Source: Methanomassiliicoccus sp. (GTDB taxonomy: Archaea > Thermoplasmatota > Thermoplasmata > Methanomassiliicoccales > Methanomassiliicoccaceae). From it: a DNA stretch of 64,000 nucleotides. The position numbers were made by a program, and so were the translations under genes. The stretch covers positions 62,001 to 126,000 of the forward strand of contig JADFDJ010000001.1 of NCBI GenBank assembly GCA_018262895.1, written 5' to 3'. Positions 20,806 to 30,491 of this stretch are shown in pieces. The notes under the pieces are model-generated. The model was not told the origin of the DNA, did no database searches, and saw nothing but the letters and a program-made list of their open reading frames with translations. The stretch's first letter is position 1. The number at the start of each line of letters is the position of its first letter.

Positions 20806-21957
20806 GTGATGCGCACGGTGAGGCTCAAGCTCGTCCTGACGGAGGGGCAGAAGGGCTCACTGCTCAGGACCATGAAGGAGTATATCCAGGCGTTCCAGCA
20901 CGCGGCGCGGTGGGGGTACAGGAACAGGTGCTGTGACAAACGGAAGATGCAATACGCTATCTATTATGAGACCAGAGCTGAGGTCCCCCTTTTTGGCGCT
21001 GGACTGGTCCAGAGCTCAAAGGATGTTGCTTGTGAAGCACTGAAAAGGTGCAAGTGTAGAGCGGTCCCAAATAGGAGGACATATGCTACTGTGAGGTACC
21101 CCTGAAGGAAGCCAAGGTTTACTTCAACTCTGGCATGGTAAGCATCTACTCTGTCGAAGGAAGGATATATGCTCCGGTAGCCTTGTATGACTATCTGGAG
21201 AAGTACAAGCATTGGAAATGCAAAATATCTAATCTGGTCTGGAATAAGATCACAAGGCAGTTCTTACTCTATGTCGTTGTCGAGGATCGTGTTGTTATTA
21301 ATGAAAGCAAAGGTGACGTCCTGGGGATCGATCGTGGTTTGAAGAACGTGGCTGTATGCTCCAACAACATGTTCTTCAATTCTTCTCGAATCAATGCTAC
21401 AAGGGGAAGGTATGCGAAGAACAAGGCGGAGCTGCAGGCGGTAGGCACTCGCTCAGCGATAAGAAGGTTAAGAAAGCATTCTGGGCGAGAGAGACGGTTA
21501 GTAACCTGCGAGAACCATCGAATATCAAAAGAAATTGTGAACACGGACTTTGCGGTGTTCGCCCTGGAAGACCTAAAGGGCATCGGTAAAGAAAGATGGC
21601 TCGATAGGAGGATGAAAGGTAAGCTCCGAAGCTGTTCCTATCACCAACTGGAGATGTTCATAAGGTACAAGGCCGAGGAACTGGGTAAGGCCGTCGTCCT
21701 CGTGGATTCCACCTGTACATCTCAATGGTGCTCTAAATGCGGTTGGATCGATAAGAAGAGCAGACATGGGGGCATTTTCACAGTTTTCGTTGCGGCTTCT
21801 AGTTAGATGCCGATCTGAACGCTTCCAGGAATATTGCTCGTCTTGGAAGATCTGAGGCGAGCAGGCTGCAAATCTACCAGCCGTATGCGGCGGGCGATGA
21901 GGTGGGCCTTTCGGGGGTCCGAGATAAATGACTGAGCCCAGCTGCGAGCTCAAGACC
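20806..21957 (+). pseudogene. tnpB: Frameshifted IS200/IS605-type TnpB (DED RuvC-like nuclease)
   Basis: ORFs 20806-21105 and 21135-21806: NRRTYATVRYP / LKEAKVYFNSG, GIDRGLKNVAV, FALEDLKGIG, STCTSQWCSKCG; the C-terminal CGF*LDADLNASRNIARLG lies in yet another frame. Confidence 0.85.
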
Positions 21958-22083
21958 AACTTGAGCAACAGATACCCCGAGCCTGATCTCTGGCATGGAT
22001 TATTACGTTTGAAGAGGTTCCCCTTTGAAACCCAGCCTACGATAGCTATTTAATATTCGTCATTATTAGCCCATCCTACCCAC

Positions 22084-22160
22084 GGGGCCGTAGGCTAGCT
22101 TGGCATAACTAGGGCGTTCGGGACGCCTTGTCTCCGGTTCAAATCCGGACGGCCCCACCA
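22084..22160 (+). tRNA. tRNA-Pro (anticodon CGG), CCA encoded
   Basis: Acceptor GGGGCCG/CGGCCCC; anticodon arm GGGCG-TTCGGGA-CGCCT; T arm TCCGG-TTCAAAT-CCGGA; ACCA end. Confidence 0.9.
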
Positions 22161-22431
22161 TTTTTTATACTCTCATAATAAAAACAATCGACATCAAAGA
22201 ATGCCCCATTTATATTAAAAACCGCTAGCCGAGCGTTGTTGATATGGCGGCGGCCGGGGTGTGGTCCCTGGCATTGTTATAATATCCAAGATATATACTG
22301 GATACGGAGAAGGAGAGGACTCGTACCAATGCTATGCGAGAACTGTGGGTTCACTATCGATGATGTTGCGGTTTTTACGAGACCTGCGTCGCTCGGCCAC
22401 AGCGGGTGGTCGGGAGAATGAAGGTGAGAGG

Positions 22432-23040
22432 ATGGTAGGCAACATCGTCAAGGATCAGAACGGTACGCTGACCTGGGTGTATGAGCTATCTTTCTGGAGG
22501 AACCCCGTCATACTGATCACCGTAGCCAAGGTGCTCGTGCTCTCCCTGGCCGTGCCCGTGGTGCTGGCCTTCGTGCTTGGCCTGGAGAACGGCATCGCCG
22601 AGGCAGAGACCCTGGCGCTCACCGCGCTGGCTATATGCGGCGTCATCCTGGGCGTTCTCCTGGTGGTGGCGTACCTGGTGCTCGGCATCATCTACGGTGG
22701 AAAGTACCAGGTACTGTTCAAGATGGATGACAGGGGCGTGCACCATATCCAGCTCAAGAAGCAGTACGACCGGGCAAAAGCGATGGGTCTGCTCACCGCG
22801 CTGGCCGGACTGGCCGGCGGGAACCTCACGGCGGCCGGGGCGGGCCTCCTGGCAGCGAGCAGGCAGAGCATGTACACTAGGTTCTCCGAGGTCCGGTCGA
22901 TTAAATTCAGCCCGAAGAGAGAAACAATATACCTGAACGGAAGCCTGTCGCGCAACCAGGTGTACGCTCCTGTAGAGGACCTCCCCCTCGTCCGGGACCA
23001 CATCCTGTCCCGCTGCCGCAAGGACGTCAAGGTACGATAG
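22432..23040 (+). CDS. Membrane protein with two TM helices and conserved cytoplasmic part, unknown function
   Basis: MVGNIVKDQNGTLTWVYELSFWRNPVILITVAKVLVLSLAVPVVLAFVLG...VRSIKFSPKRETIYLNGSLSRNQVYAPVEDLP. Confidence 0.6.
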   Translation: MVGNIVKDQNGTLTWVYELSFWRNPVILITVAKVLVLSLAVPVVLAFVLGLENGIAEAETLALTALAICGVILGVLLVVAYLVLGIIYGGKYQVLFKMDDRGVHHIQLKKQYDRAKAMGLLTALAGLAGGNLTAAGAGLLAASRQSMYTRFSEVRSIKFSPKRETIYLNGSLSRNQVYAPVEDLPLVRDHILSRCRKDVKVR

Positions 23041-23181
23041 ATGTCCTCTGCACTTCTATCCTTCCCGGATGGTCACGTTCTCCCCGACCTCGGGTCTGGA
23101 GGTCGAGTAGGTCCTGGATGGCAGCGAGACCAGCCATGACCATGTGTCACTCTAAACACCTGGGTGCCCATGAGATGGCGG

Positions 23182-25788
23182 TCAAGGAGCAATATGGCCG
23201 GCATCGCCGCCGGATAGCACAGCGTCCTTACCGTCCGTTGAGTGGGCACAGCCCTGTCCGGCATTTGCCCTGGAGCCGACGAGCCCCTGCTTGATGGCAT
23301 ACGACAGCTCCTCCAGCTGGTATGGCTTGGGTAGCACGCCAATGAAGCCATAATGGCGGAAGTCGGACATGACCGGATCGTTGGAATAGCCAGAGGACAC
23401 GATCGCTCTGGCCTGGGGGTCGAGCTCCAGCAGCAGGGAGACGGCCTCCTTTCCGCCCATTCCCCGGGGGTTAGTGAGGTCCATGATCACCAGGTCGTAC
23501 TTCCTTCCTGAACCGAGCGCCCGCTGGTACTCCTCCAATGACTCTTTCCCGTCGTGGGCGGTCCCCACCTCGTAGCCCAGCGCTCTGATCATCTCGCCCA
23601 TGACGTCCAATATGTACTCCTCATCGTCCATCACCAGGACCTTACCTCCTCCACTGGCCATGGTTATCTCGCGCCCCGTAGCCGCGGAAGGAGCCCCCTG
23701 GGCCACCGGGAGGTAGATGCGGAAGGCGGTCCCCTCCCCTACATGGGAGGTGACCTCTATGGTCCCGTTGTGCCGGGCGATGGTGGCGTAGACTACCGAC
23801 AGTCCGATGCCAAAGCCATTGCTCTTGGTCGTGAAGTACGGTTCGAATATCTTCGGGAGGATCTCCGGCGGGATCCCCGTCCCCGTGTCCCTGACCTCAA
23901 CCATGATGTAATCTCCTGGTCTCAGGCCATGGGGTCCGTTCGCTTCCTCACGATGACTGGACACCGTGATGTCCACCTGGCCGCCACAGGGCATGGCGTC
24001 CTTGGCATTGATGAACAGGTTGGTGAACACCCTCCCCATCTGACCTTGGTCTACCTCTGCCAGCCACTCTCCGGGCGGGATGTGATGGTGGCACTGGATG
24101 TTGCTGTTCAGGAACGGATGGTTGGAGGTGACCCGCAGCAGTTCCGGAATGGAGACAGGCTTGCATATGGGCGCGCCCCCCTTGGCCAGGGACAGCAGTT
24201 CCTGGGCCACCTCCTTGGCCTGGATGATGGTCATCTCCGCCTCCGCCAGCTCCCGGTGGGTCTCGGTGCCCGGCTGGCTGCGCATCTTGATCAGGGACAC
24301 GTAGCCGAGCACGCTGGTCAGCAGGTTGTTGAAGTCGTGAGCGATACCCCCGGCCAGCGTTCCGGTGGCCTCCAGCTTCTCGATGCGCTCCCGGATGGCC
24401 TCTGCCTGCCGTCTTTCCGTTATATCCCTCCCGATGACGCAAATAGCCCTCTTGCCGCCGTATCGGAAGGGGCTGGCCACGACCTCGATGTTCATGACGT
24501 TGCCGTTTGGCAGGGGGCATGTGGTCTCGAAGGTGAAGCGGCGGCTGCTCATGACCTCGCTCAGAATCTTGTCCTTGAGAGTGTGGTCGAGTTTGGGTAT
24601 GGACTGGATGTTGAGGGCGGTGACCTCATCGGGGTCGATGCCGAAGTGGGTGCAGAAGGTCTGGTTGGCCTGGAGCACCGAGCCGTCCTCGGTATCCACC
24701 ACCATTATGGTGCCTTCGAACTGTTCGAAGATGGCGCGGTATCGCTCCTCGCTCTCGCGCAGGGCCTCTTGTGCCCTTCTGCTCTCGGTGATGTCCCTCA
24801 GAACCATGACCTGCCCCTTGGGCGTGCTGCCGTCGACTATCATATCCACCTGGCAATCGTAGTACCTCCGGCCCTTGGTCGTCTCCAGCGCGATGATGCG
24901 CCCATCCTCGGCCTTTCCCTCCAAGAGGTCCAGCAATCCCCTCTGCTCCTGTGCCAGGTCATGGACGTCTCTACCTATGGCCCGCTTGCTGAGCCCGATG
25001 AGGTTGGTGGCCTTGGCATTGAGGTTCACGATCTTGCCCTGATGGTCGAGGACGATGATGAGGTCGGACGAGAGGTCCATGATGACCCCTTTGGCCACTG
25101 GCATGATATCGAGCATCTGGAAGCGGAAGAGGGCCATGGCGAGGGCCAGGCCGGTGACGACGAACAGCATAGGGGTCAGGCCCACTCCGCCGGTGAAGCC
25201 CAGGATCATGGCGGTGGTCCCGCCCAAGGGCAGGGAGAAGGCGATGATCACCATCAGGTCCCTCCACCTGTACAGGCCCGAGGTCTTAGAGAAGTGCCAT
25301 AGCAACAGGGCCAGGGTGGCGAGGAGGAGGAGATAGGAGTAGGCCAAGTAGATGAAGAAGGCGGGGCCATAGTCAAGGGCCAGGGTGCTGAAGCCCATCG
25401 ATTCCTGCGTCCTGTAACCGGCGATGAACAAGGAGGTGAGACCGTTGGTGGCATTGAGGATGATACTTCCGATGGGGAACGCCAGGAGGCCAGCTATCCT
25501 CCCCGGGGAGAGCAGGTTGTGCATACCTAGAAGGTGAAGGGTGGTGACTAGGCAGGTGACCAGGATCACGGCCACCACTGCCATCATCATCTGGAACACG
25601 ATCAGCTTCGCTGAAGGGTCCTCCACCACACCTCCAAGCAAGGCTAGGAAGCACCAACCGGCATCCAGATAGGCCATGCACGCGAAGGACAGGCGGGCGG
25701 GCACCTCCCTGAACTGGCGGGAGTACAGGCCCAGACCCGTCATGATCACACCGGAGACGGCCAGTAGTGAAAGGACGATGTTTATCAT
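23182..25788 (-). CDS. Hybrid sensor histidine kinase: N-terminal 7TM, PAS domains, HisKA/HATPase, C-terminal receiver
   Basis: [69 protein letters not shown]...[19 protein letters not shown]. Confidence 0.92.
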   Translation of the reverse strand: MINIVLSLLAVSGVIMTGLGLYSRQFREVPARLSFACMAYLDAGWCFLALLGGVVEDPSAKLIVFQMMMAVVAVILVTCLVTTLHLLGMHNLLSPGRIAGLLAFPIGSIILNATNGLTSLFIAGYRTQESMGFSTLALDYGPAFFIYLAYSYLLLLATLALLLWHFSKTSGLYRWRDLMVIIAFSLPLGGTTAMILGFTGGVGLTPMLFVVTGLALAMALFRFQMLDIMPVAKGVIMDLSSDLIIVLDHQGKIVNLNAKATNLIGLSKRAIGRDVHDLAQEQRGLLDLLEGKAEDGRIIALETTKGRRYYDCQVDMIVDGSTPKGQVMVLRDITESRRAQEALRESEERYRAIFEQFEGTIMVVDTEDGSVLQANQTFCTHFGIDPDEVTALNIQSIPKLDHTLKDKILSEVMSSRRFTFETTCPLPNGNVMNIEVVASPFRYGGKRAICVIGRDITERRQAEAIRERIEKLEATGTLAGGIAHDFNNLLTSVLGYVSLIKMRSQPGTETHRELAEAEMTIIQAKEVAQELLSLAKGGAPICKPVSIPELLRVTSNHPFLNSNIQCHHHIPPGEWLAEVDQGQMGRVFTNLFINAKDAMPCGGQVDITVSSHREEANGPHGLRPGDYIMVEVRDTGTGIPPEILPKIFEPYFTTKSNGFGIGLSVVYATIARHNGTIEVTSHVGEGTAFRIYLPVAQGAPSAATGREITMASGGGKVLVMDDEEYILDVMGEMIRALGYEVGTAHDGKESLEEYQRALGSGRKYDLVIMDLTNPRGMGGKEAVSLLLELDPQARAIVSSGYSNDPVMSDFRHYGFIGVLPKPYQLEELSYAIKQGLVGSRANAGQGCAHSTDGKDAVLSGGDAGHIAP

Positions 25789-26063
25789 AGGAGCCCTGGT
25801 ATGATTATTACTTTATGAGGCGTGTTTTAATAAAATAGTTAACTTTAATGTTTATCTATCCAAAAATCAGTATTCAATAATAATCCAGCACCAGCATCGT
25901 GGATTCTGGGCCGCGAATGACGGCCATATACGAACGAGAGTAAATGAAATGCGGCGATGGTTAAAGCGGTATGAGGTTGAACTGGTGGATGCCGCGTCCG
26001 TCAACGATCGGCCCACCATAGAGAGGGCCACCTTACGTTTGATAGGCAGTAATCGCTGACGGC

Positions 26064-26711
26064 CTATAGGACGGCGTTCCGAGATTCCCGTGACCGGGCG
26101 AGGTCCTTGGTCTTGGCGATGCCCTCGCTCAGAAGCTCCAGTGTCCCAAACCGGCACTCGTGCCGAAGGTTCAGGTCCGTCGCGAACTGCCGGGACATCT
26201 CTTTGAAGGGCTCGATGCCTCCCAGTCCGTCATCGATGAACAGAACCCGGGAGTACCCGTCGAAGAGCTTCCCCAGGTACCAGTCCAGGTCGATCCCCAG
26301 CTCCTCGTAGTTGGGCACCTTCTCCCTCATCTCCCTGGCGAACCACTCCTTGCCCATCTTGGCAAAGTAGGGCGTATGGTACATGGTGCCGGCGCACACC
26401 TTGCGCTCGCGCTCGTACTCCTCAGGGGTGATCAGCACCCCGATGCAGTCATCGCCCACCAGCTGAACGGTCGGCACCTTCATCTGCTTGGTGATGCCCT
26501 CGAGGGAATTGCATATGCCATAGCCCAGGAGTACGGCGTCCACCTTCCCCTGAAGGGAGTTGACCTTTTCCACGACCGCCCTCTTCAGCTCCTGAGGGTG
26601 CTCGTGGAGCCCGAACTCCAGGTATTCCTTGTACGCTATGTCTGGATCGTCCTTGATGAGCCTTTCAAGGCCTCGCTCGAAGGTCTCGCAGGCGATTATG
26701 CCTATCCTCAT
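26064..26711 (-). CDS. DUF1638-like protein (paralog A)
   Basis: MRIGIIACETFERGLERL...YKEYLEFGLHEHPQELKRAV...LLGYGICNSLEGI...GDDCIGVLITPEEY. Confidence 0.75.
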   Translation of the reverse strand: MRIGIIACETFERGLERLIKDDPDIAYKEYLEFGLHEHPQELKRAVVEKVNSLQGKVDAVLLGYGICNSLEGITKQMKVPTVQLVGDDCIGVLITPEEYERERKVCAGTMYHTPYFAKMGKEWFAREMREKVPNYEELGIDLDWYLGKLFDGYSRVLFIDDGLGGIEPFKEMSRQFATDLNLRHECRFGTLELLSEGIAKTKDLARSRESRNAVL

Positions 26712-26773
26712 CCAATATCTCCTTTGAAGCTGCCCCTGCCTCTCTGCCGGGACTAAACATACCAAGGTCGATG

Positions 26774-26813
26774 GTAATATTAAAGTATTTCTTAGTAATA
26801 TTATTCTATTACT
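26774..26813. promoter_or_regulatory. Operator-like element: 2x GTAATATTA plus AGTAATA-N6-TATTACT palindrome
   Basis: GTAATATTA at 26774-26782 and 26795-26803 (21-bp spacing); inverted repeat 26794-26813 just upstream of regulator ATG 26822. Confidence 0.5.
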
Positions 26814-26821
26814 GTGACGAG

Positions 26822-27547
26822 ATGAGGAACGAGGAGCTGAGGAAGCAGATCGAGGCCCTGCGCTCAGAGGTTCGGGCACTAGGTGATTCCTTCCAGAGCC
26901 TTCGCCAGGATGATGTGCGAACGGCGCTGGTGAGGCAGATACGCCCGGTGCTGATGGATATGGTGGACCGTGACCTGGACGAGGATGTGTTCCTGGCCAT
27001 GCCGCGCTCGGAGCTTGCCGTACTCAGAAGGGATATCTCTCGATGGCTGGAGGGTGCCCTGGACGCTTTCGGCAGGGAGAACAGCAGGGGAGGCATGGAG
27101 TACCTCCAGAAGCATCCGGCGGGCAGGGTGGTGGAAGACCTGGGAATCGACCAGGCGGAGGAGCTGATGAGGTCGCTGGAGGCGCAGCTCGTTTCCTATT
27201 TCAACACCTACACGAACGCCCTGCAGGTCGGCAGCTCCGGAGTGACCGGTCCGGGACCTGGTAGTGCGGTTCTCTCCCCTTCTGCCGCCGAGGCCGCCCT
27301 GGGGCCGCTGTCCAGCTCCATCCGCATCAGCATCCTTCAGCGCCTGTCCGCCGAGGACGACGGGCTCGCCGCCCTGAGCAGGTACCTGAACATGAAGAAG
27401 GGGCATCTGCAGTTCCACCTCAAGGTGCTCGTCGATGCTGGTTACATCAGCTACGACCGCAAGAGCCGCCTCTACTCCATCAGCGGCCGGGGAAGGGTTG
27501 CCCTGGACAGCATATCGAACATGTTGGAAGCACTTGCGGGCGCTTGA
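26822..27547 (+). CDS. ArsR-like winged-helix regulator
   Basis: C-terminal LGPLSSSIRISILQRLSAEDDGLAALSRYLNMKKGHLQFHLKVLVDAGYISYDRKSRLYSISGRGRVALDS. Confidence 0.8.
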   Translation: MRNEELRKQIEALRSEVRALGDSFQSLRQDDVRTALVRQIRPVLMDMVDRDLDEDVFLAMPRSELAVLRRDISRWLEGALDAFGRENSRGGMEYLQKHPAGRVVEDLGIDQAEELMRSLEAQLVSYFNTYTNALQVGSSGVTGPGPGSAVLSPSAAEAALGPLSSSIRISILQRLSAEDDGLAALSRYLNMKKGHLQFHLKVLVDAGYISYDRKSRLYSISGRGRVALDSISNMLEALAGA

Positions 27548-27630
27548 ATTGCATTGAGCAGTTCATCAGACACACAGGGTCCGCCTCTACACGTCCGGCT
27601 GGGCGGCTCTGACCGCCGCCCTACTCCTGT

Positions 27631-28011
27631 TCATCTCTTCCGGCGTTCAGCCTCGGCATCGATGGTGGCGAGGAGCATGACAAGGCGCTTTCCCTTCAGC
27701 CGCATCTCCTGGTCGGTGACGCTCCCTGCCTGGGGACAGAGCCCGTCTACGAACACGTCACCGTCCTGGTCCACGTTCACCGGGTAGAGGGCGCAGCCCA
27801 GGGGCCGGGAGGCGTACTCGCGGCAGCGCTTCCTCTCGGGGTCGTAGAAGAAGCACCAGGTGCCCTCGTTGCGGAGCCGGGGTATGTTGTCCACACCGAT
27901 GTAGCTGAAGTCCTGGCGTTTGTATCCTCGCCTCTCCAGGCGGACCATGTCCGTCTCCGAGAGCTCCATCATGGTGTCACGGCAGCACTTCTGGCAGTGG
28001 GTGCAGCGCAT
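27631..28011 (-). CDS. YkgJ-type CxxCxxCC cluster-binding protein
   Basis: MRCTHCQKCCRDTMMELSETDMVRLERRGY...CREYASRPLGCALYPVNVD. Confidence 0.8.
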   Translation of the reverse strand: MRCTHCQKCCRDTMMELSETDMVRLERRGYKRQDFSYIGVDNIPRLRNEGTWCFFYDPERKRCREYASRPLGCALYPVNVDQDGDVFVDGLCPQAGSVTDQEMRLKGKRLVMLLATIDAEAERRKR

Positions 28012-28081
28012 CGCTCTCCCCAAGGACCGGACAGGTCTTAAGTCTGATGTGTTCTCACGATCAAATATTAGGTCGGGAGGG

Positions 28082-29329
28082 TCACGGGGCCGTCTCCAGC
28101 TGTACCTCCTCCACCTCCCGGTCCTCCATGCGGGTGATGACCGGTATGAACGCTGAGCCAACGGCGGTCAGGAGCATGACGATACCGCCGCCGATGAACC
28201 ATACCTGTATGCCGACCCCGTCCGACAAGGGTCCGGCCAGAAGTAGCCCCACAGGGCTCATGGCGGTGACGCCGGCACCCAGGATGGCGAGGACCCGGCC
28301 CTGCATGTCCGCGCGGATGCCTCTCTGCATGATGGCCACGATGGTGCCGTTGATGATGGGGAGGGCTAACCCGATGACCAGGCATCCGACGGTGGCGACC
28401 AGGTAACCGTTCGGCGGAAGGATCCCTATGGTCAGGACCCCCACCCCGCACAGCCCGGTCGCGGCCATGCAGGTCATCACCTTCCTGGAGGAGCCCCCCC
28501 AGACACCTAGGACGAGGCCTCCGAGGATCATCCCCAGGCCGGCCATGGACTCCAGGGCCGCATACTCCAATGCTCCTCCTCCGAAGTGCTGTACGGTGAG
28601 AAGGGGAAGGAGCGCGAAGGCGGGATTGATGAGGAAGTTGATCAGCATGAAGATCAGCATAAGCAGCAGAGCGCCCCTCCAGGAGCACAGGTACCGCCAT
28701 GCGTCCCTGAGCTCGGAGGAGATGGTGGACCTTGACCCTACAGGGGCCTTCCTCACCTCCGGGATGTGCACCGCCAGGAGGGCGACGATGGCTATCAGGG
28801 CGGTGATTATGTCCACCGATAGCACGATGTACATGGGCAGGGCGGCGATGAGCACCGCTCCCAGGGGGGGCGCGGCGATGGAGGCCATGCCCCTTACCGA
28901 TTCATTAAGGCCGCTCACCCGGGCCAGGTGAGCCTTGGGGACCATTAGGGATGTCGAGGCCTGCATGGCCGGCCAGTGGAACCCTGAGAGAATGGAGCGC
29001 AGCAGCAGGACCGCCATTATGTGGACGACGCCCACGGAGCCCAGGGCGAACATTATCATCAGGACCAGGGTCAGGAGGGCGGTCAGGCCATCGGCGACGA
29101 TCATCACCCGCCGCCGTTTCCAGCGGTCCACCAGCGCCCCGGCGAAGGGCGTGAGGAAGACCTGGGGAAGTATGCCCATCACTGAGGCCAATGTCAAGAT
29201 CGTGGCCGAGCCTGTCTCCACCGTCAGCCACCAGATCAGGGCGAACTGCACCAGCTGGCTTCCCAACAGCGAGAAGGCCTGGCCCGTCCAGACGGTGAAG
29301 AACCGCCTGGCCCACATGTCCTTCTCCAC
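28082..29329 (-). CDS. MFS transporter
   Basis: 12-TM pattern; WTGQAFSLLGSQLVQFALIWWLT; PFAGALVDRWKRRRVMIVAD. Confidence 0.9.
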   Translation of the reverse strand: MEKDMWARRFFTVWTGQAFSLLGSQLVQFALIWWLTVETGSATILTLASVMGILPQVFLTPFAGALVDRWKRRRVMIVADGLTALLTLVLMIMFALGSVGVVHIMAVLLLRSILSGFHWPAMQASTSLMVPKAHLARVSGLNESVRGMASIAAPPLGAVLIAALPMYIVLSVDIITALIAIVALLAVHIPEVRKAPVGSRSTISSELRDAWRYLCSWRGALLLMLIFMLINFLINPAFALLPLLTVQHFGGGALEYAALESMAGLGMILGGLVLGVWGGSSRKVMTCMAATGLCGVGVLTIGILPPNGYLVATVGCLVIGLALPIINGTIVAIMQRGIRADMQGRVLAILGAGVTAMSPVGLLLAGPLSDGVGIQVWFIGGGIVMLLTAVGSAFIPVITRMEDREVEEVQLETAP

Positions 29330-29427
29330 TATCCCTCCCCCTTCATCCCCTCATCCCGTTGCCGGGACCATAAAAGGATTTGTGGTGAGAGCGTACGACC
29401 GCGCATCAGGCCGCCGCCTCACCATCT

Positions 29428-30093
29428 CTAGATCTTGCCGCCACATTCCGAGCAGAAGCGCGCCCCGGGCGGGTTCTGGGCCCCGCACTGAGGGCATTTC
29501 GGCATTCCCATGGGGGCGCCGCAGTTGTTGCAGAACTTGCCCTGTCCGGCAGGCTTGCCGCACTTGGGGCAGATGGCCTGGCGCTGGTCGATCTCGCCTG
29601 TGAACACCTCGGTCTTATCGGCCTTCTCCTGGATGTCCCTCTTCATCTTGTCAGCGCGGGCCGCCGCCACCTCCACCGATTCCAGCGGGGCATCGTCCAC
29701 GCACAGGGAGGCCTCAGGGTTCCAGTCGTTGTCGCAGACCCACTTCTGGCAGCGGGGGCAGCGGTGGAAGTGGCCCCGCGCCTCGTTCTGCGCCTGTTCG
29801 AAGGCCTGCTCGTGCTCCTGGTGCCAGGCCGGCGACATGCCGGAGTACTTCTGCGACATGATGTCGCTTCCCACGTCCCCGGCGTGGCCCAGTCCGTACT
29901 TCCCGGTGATGCTGCCGGCCGCGCTCGCCACCTTGCCGATGCTGTCGAAGAAACCCTTCTTCTTGTATGTCTTAGACGCTATGAACTGGGTCTTGTACCC
30001 CTCTCTGCACTTGTCGCAGTAGAAGGTGAACGTGAACCCGGCCTCAGTGCTTTCGTCAGAGTAGTTGTCGTTGAACGCTATCATCTTGCTCAT
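29428..30093 (-). CDS. Zinc-ribbon protein with C-terminal double zinc ribbon
   Basis: FYCDKCREGYKTQF; HRCPRCQKWVCDNDWNPEASLCVDD; CPKCGKPAGQGKFCNNCGAPMGMPKCPQCGAQNPPGARFCSECGGKI. Confidence 0.7.
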   Translation of the reverse strand: MSKMIAFNDNYSDESTEAGFTFTFYCDKCREGYKTQFIASKTYKKKGFFDSIGKVASAAGSITGKYGLGHAGDVGSDIMSQKYSGMSPAWHQEHEQAFEQAQNEARGHFHRCPRCQKWVCDNDWNPEASLCVDDAPLESVEVAAARADKMKRDIQEKADKTEVFTGEIDQRQAICPKCGKPAGQGKFCNNCGAPMGMPKCPQCGAQNPPGARFCSECGGKI

Positions 30094-30464
30094 TTCTTCG
30101 CCCCCGAGATTGGTTTCTTGCACTTGATGCAGATGGGACCAAGGGGTGGCTGCTCGAAGCCGCACTTCTTCTGCAGGCACTTCACCATGAGCCTGGCTTG
30201 GCAGTTCTGGCAGTGATCGCCGAAGAACGTCGGTTTCGCGCAGTACGGGCACACCACGGTCAGGGACTGCCCGCAGCCGGAGCAAACCTTCCATCCCTCC
30301 TTAATTGGGGACCGGCACTTCGGACATCTTAGCTCGTCAACCGGGTTGTGCTTTCCACAAACGGGACAGTCGTTGGAGTCTGGCGGCACCAGCTCTCCGC
30401 AGTACCGACACGGTTTCATGTATCCAGGCATTCTACCCCTCCCCCGGGAAATATCTCCGGTCAT
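30090..30464 (-). CDS. Multi-zinc-ribbon small protein
   Basis: Serial CxxC pairs: CRYCGELVPPDSNDCPVCG, CPKCRSPIKEGWKVCSGCG, CPYCAKPTFFGDHCQNC, CIKC. Confidence 0.7.
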   Translation of the reverse strand: MTGDISRGRGRMPGYMKPCRYCGELVPPDSNDCPVCGKHNPVDELRCPKCRSPIKEGWKVCSGCGQSLTVVCPYCAKPTFFGDHCQNCQARLMVKCLQKKCGFEQPPLGPICIKCKKPISGAKK

Positions 30465-30491
30465 AATAAATGGTTGCCATCGCCCGCAGCC

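Noticed and set aside
23554-25302. 582-aa plus-strand ORF antisense to the histidine kinase
   Set aside because: Shadow ORF; kinase motifs on the minus strand are decisive.
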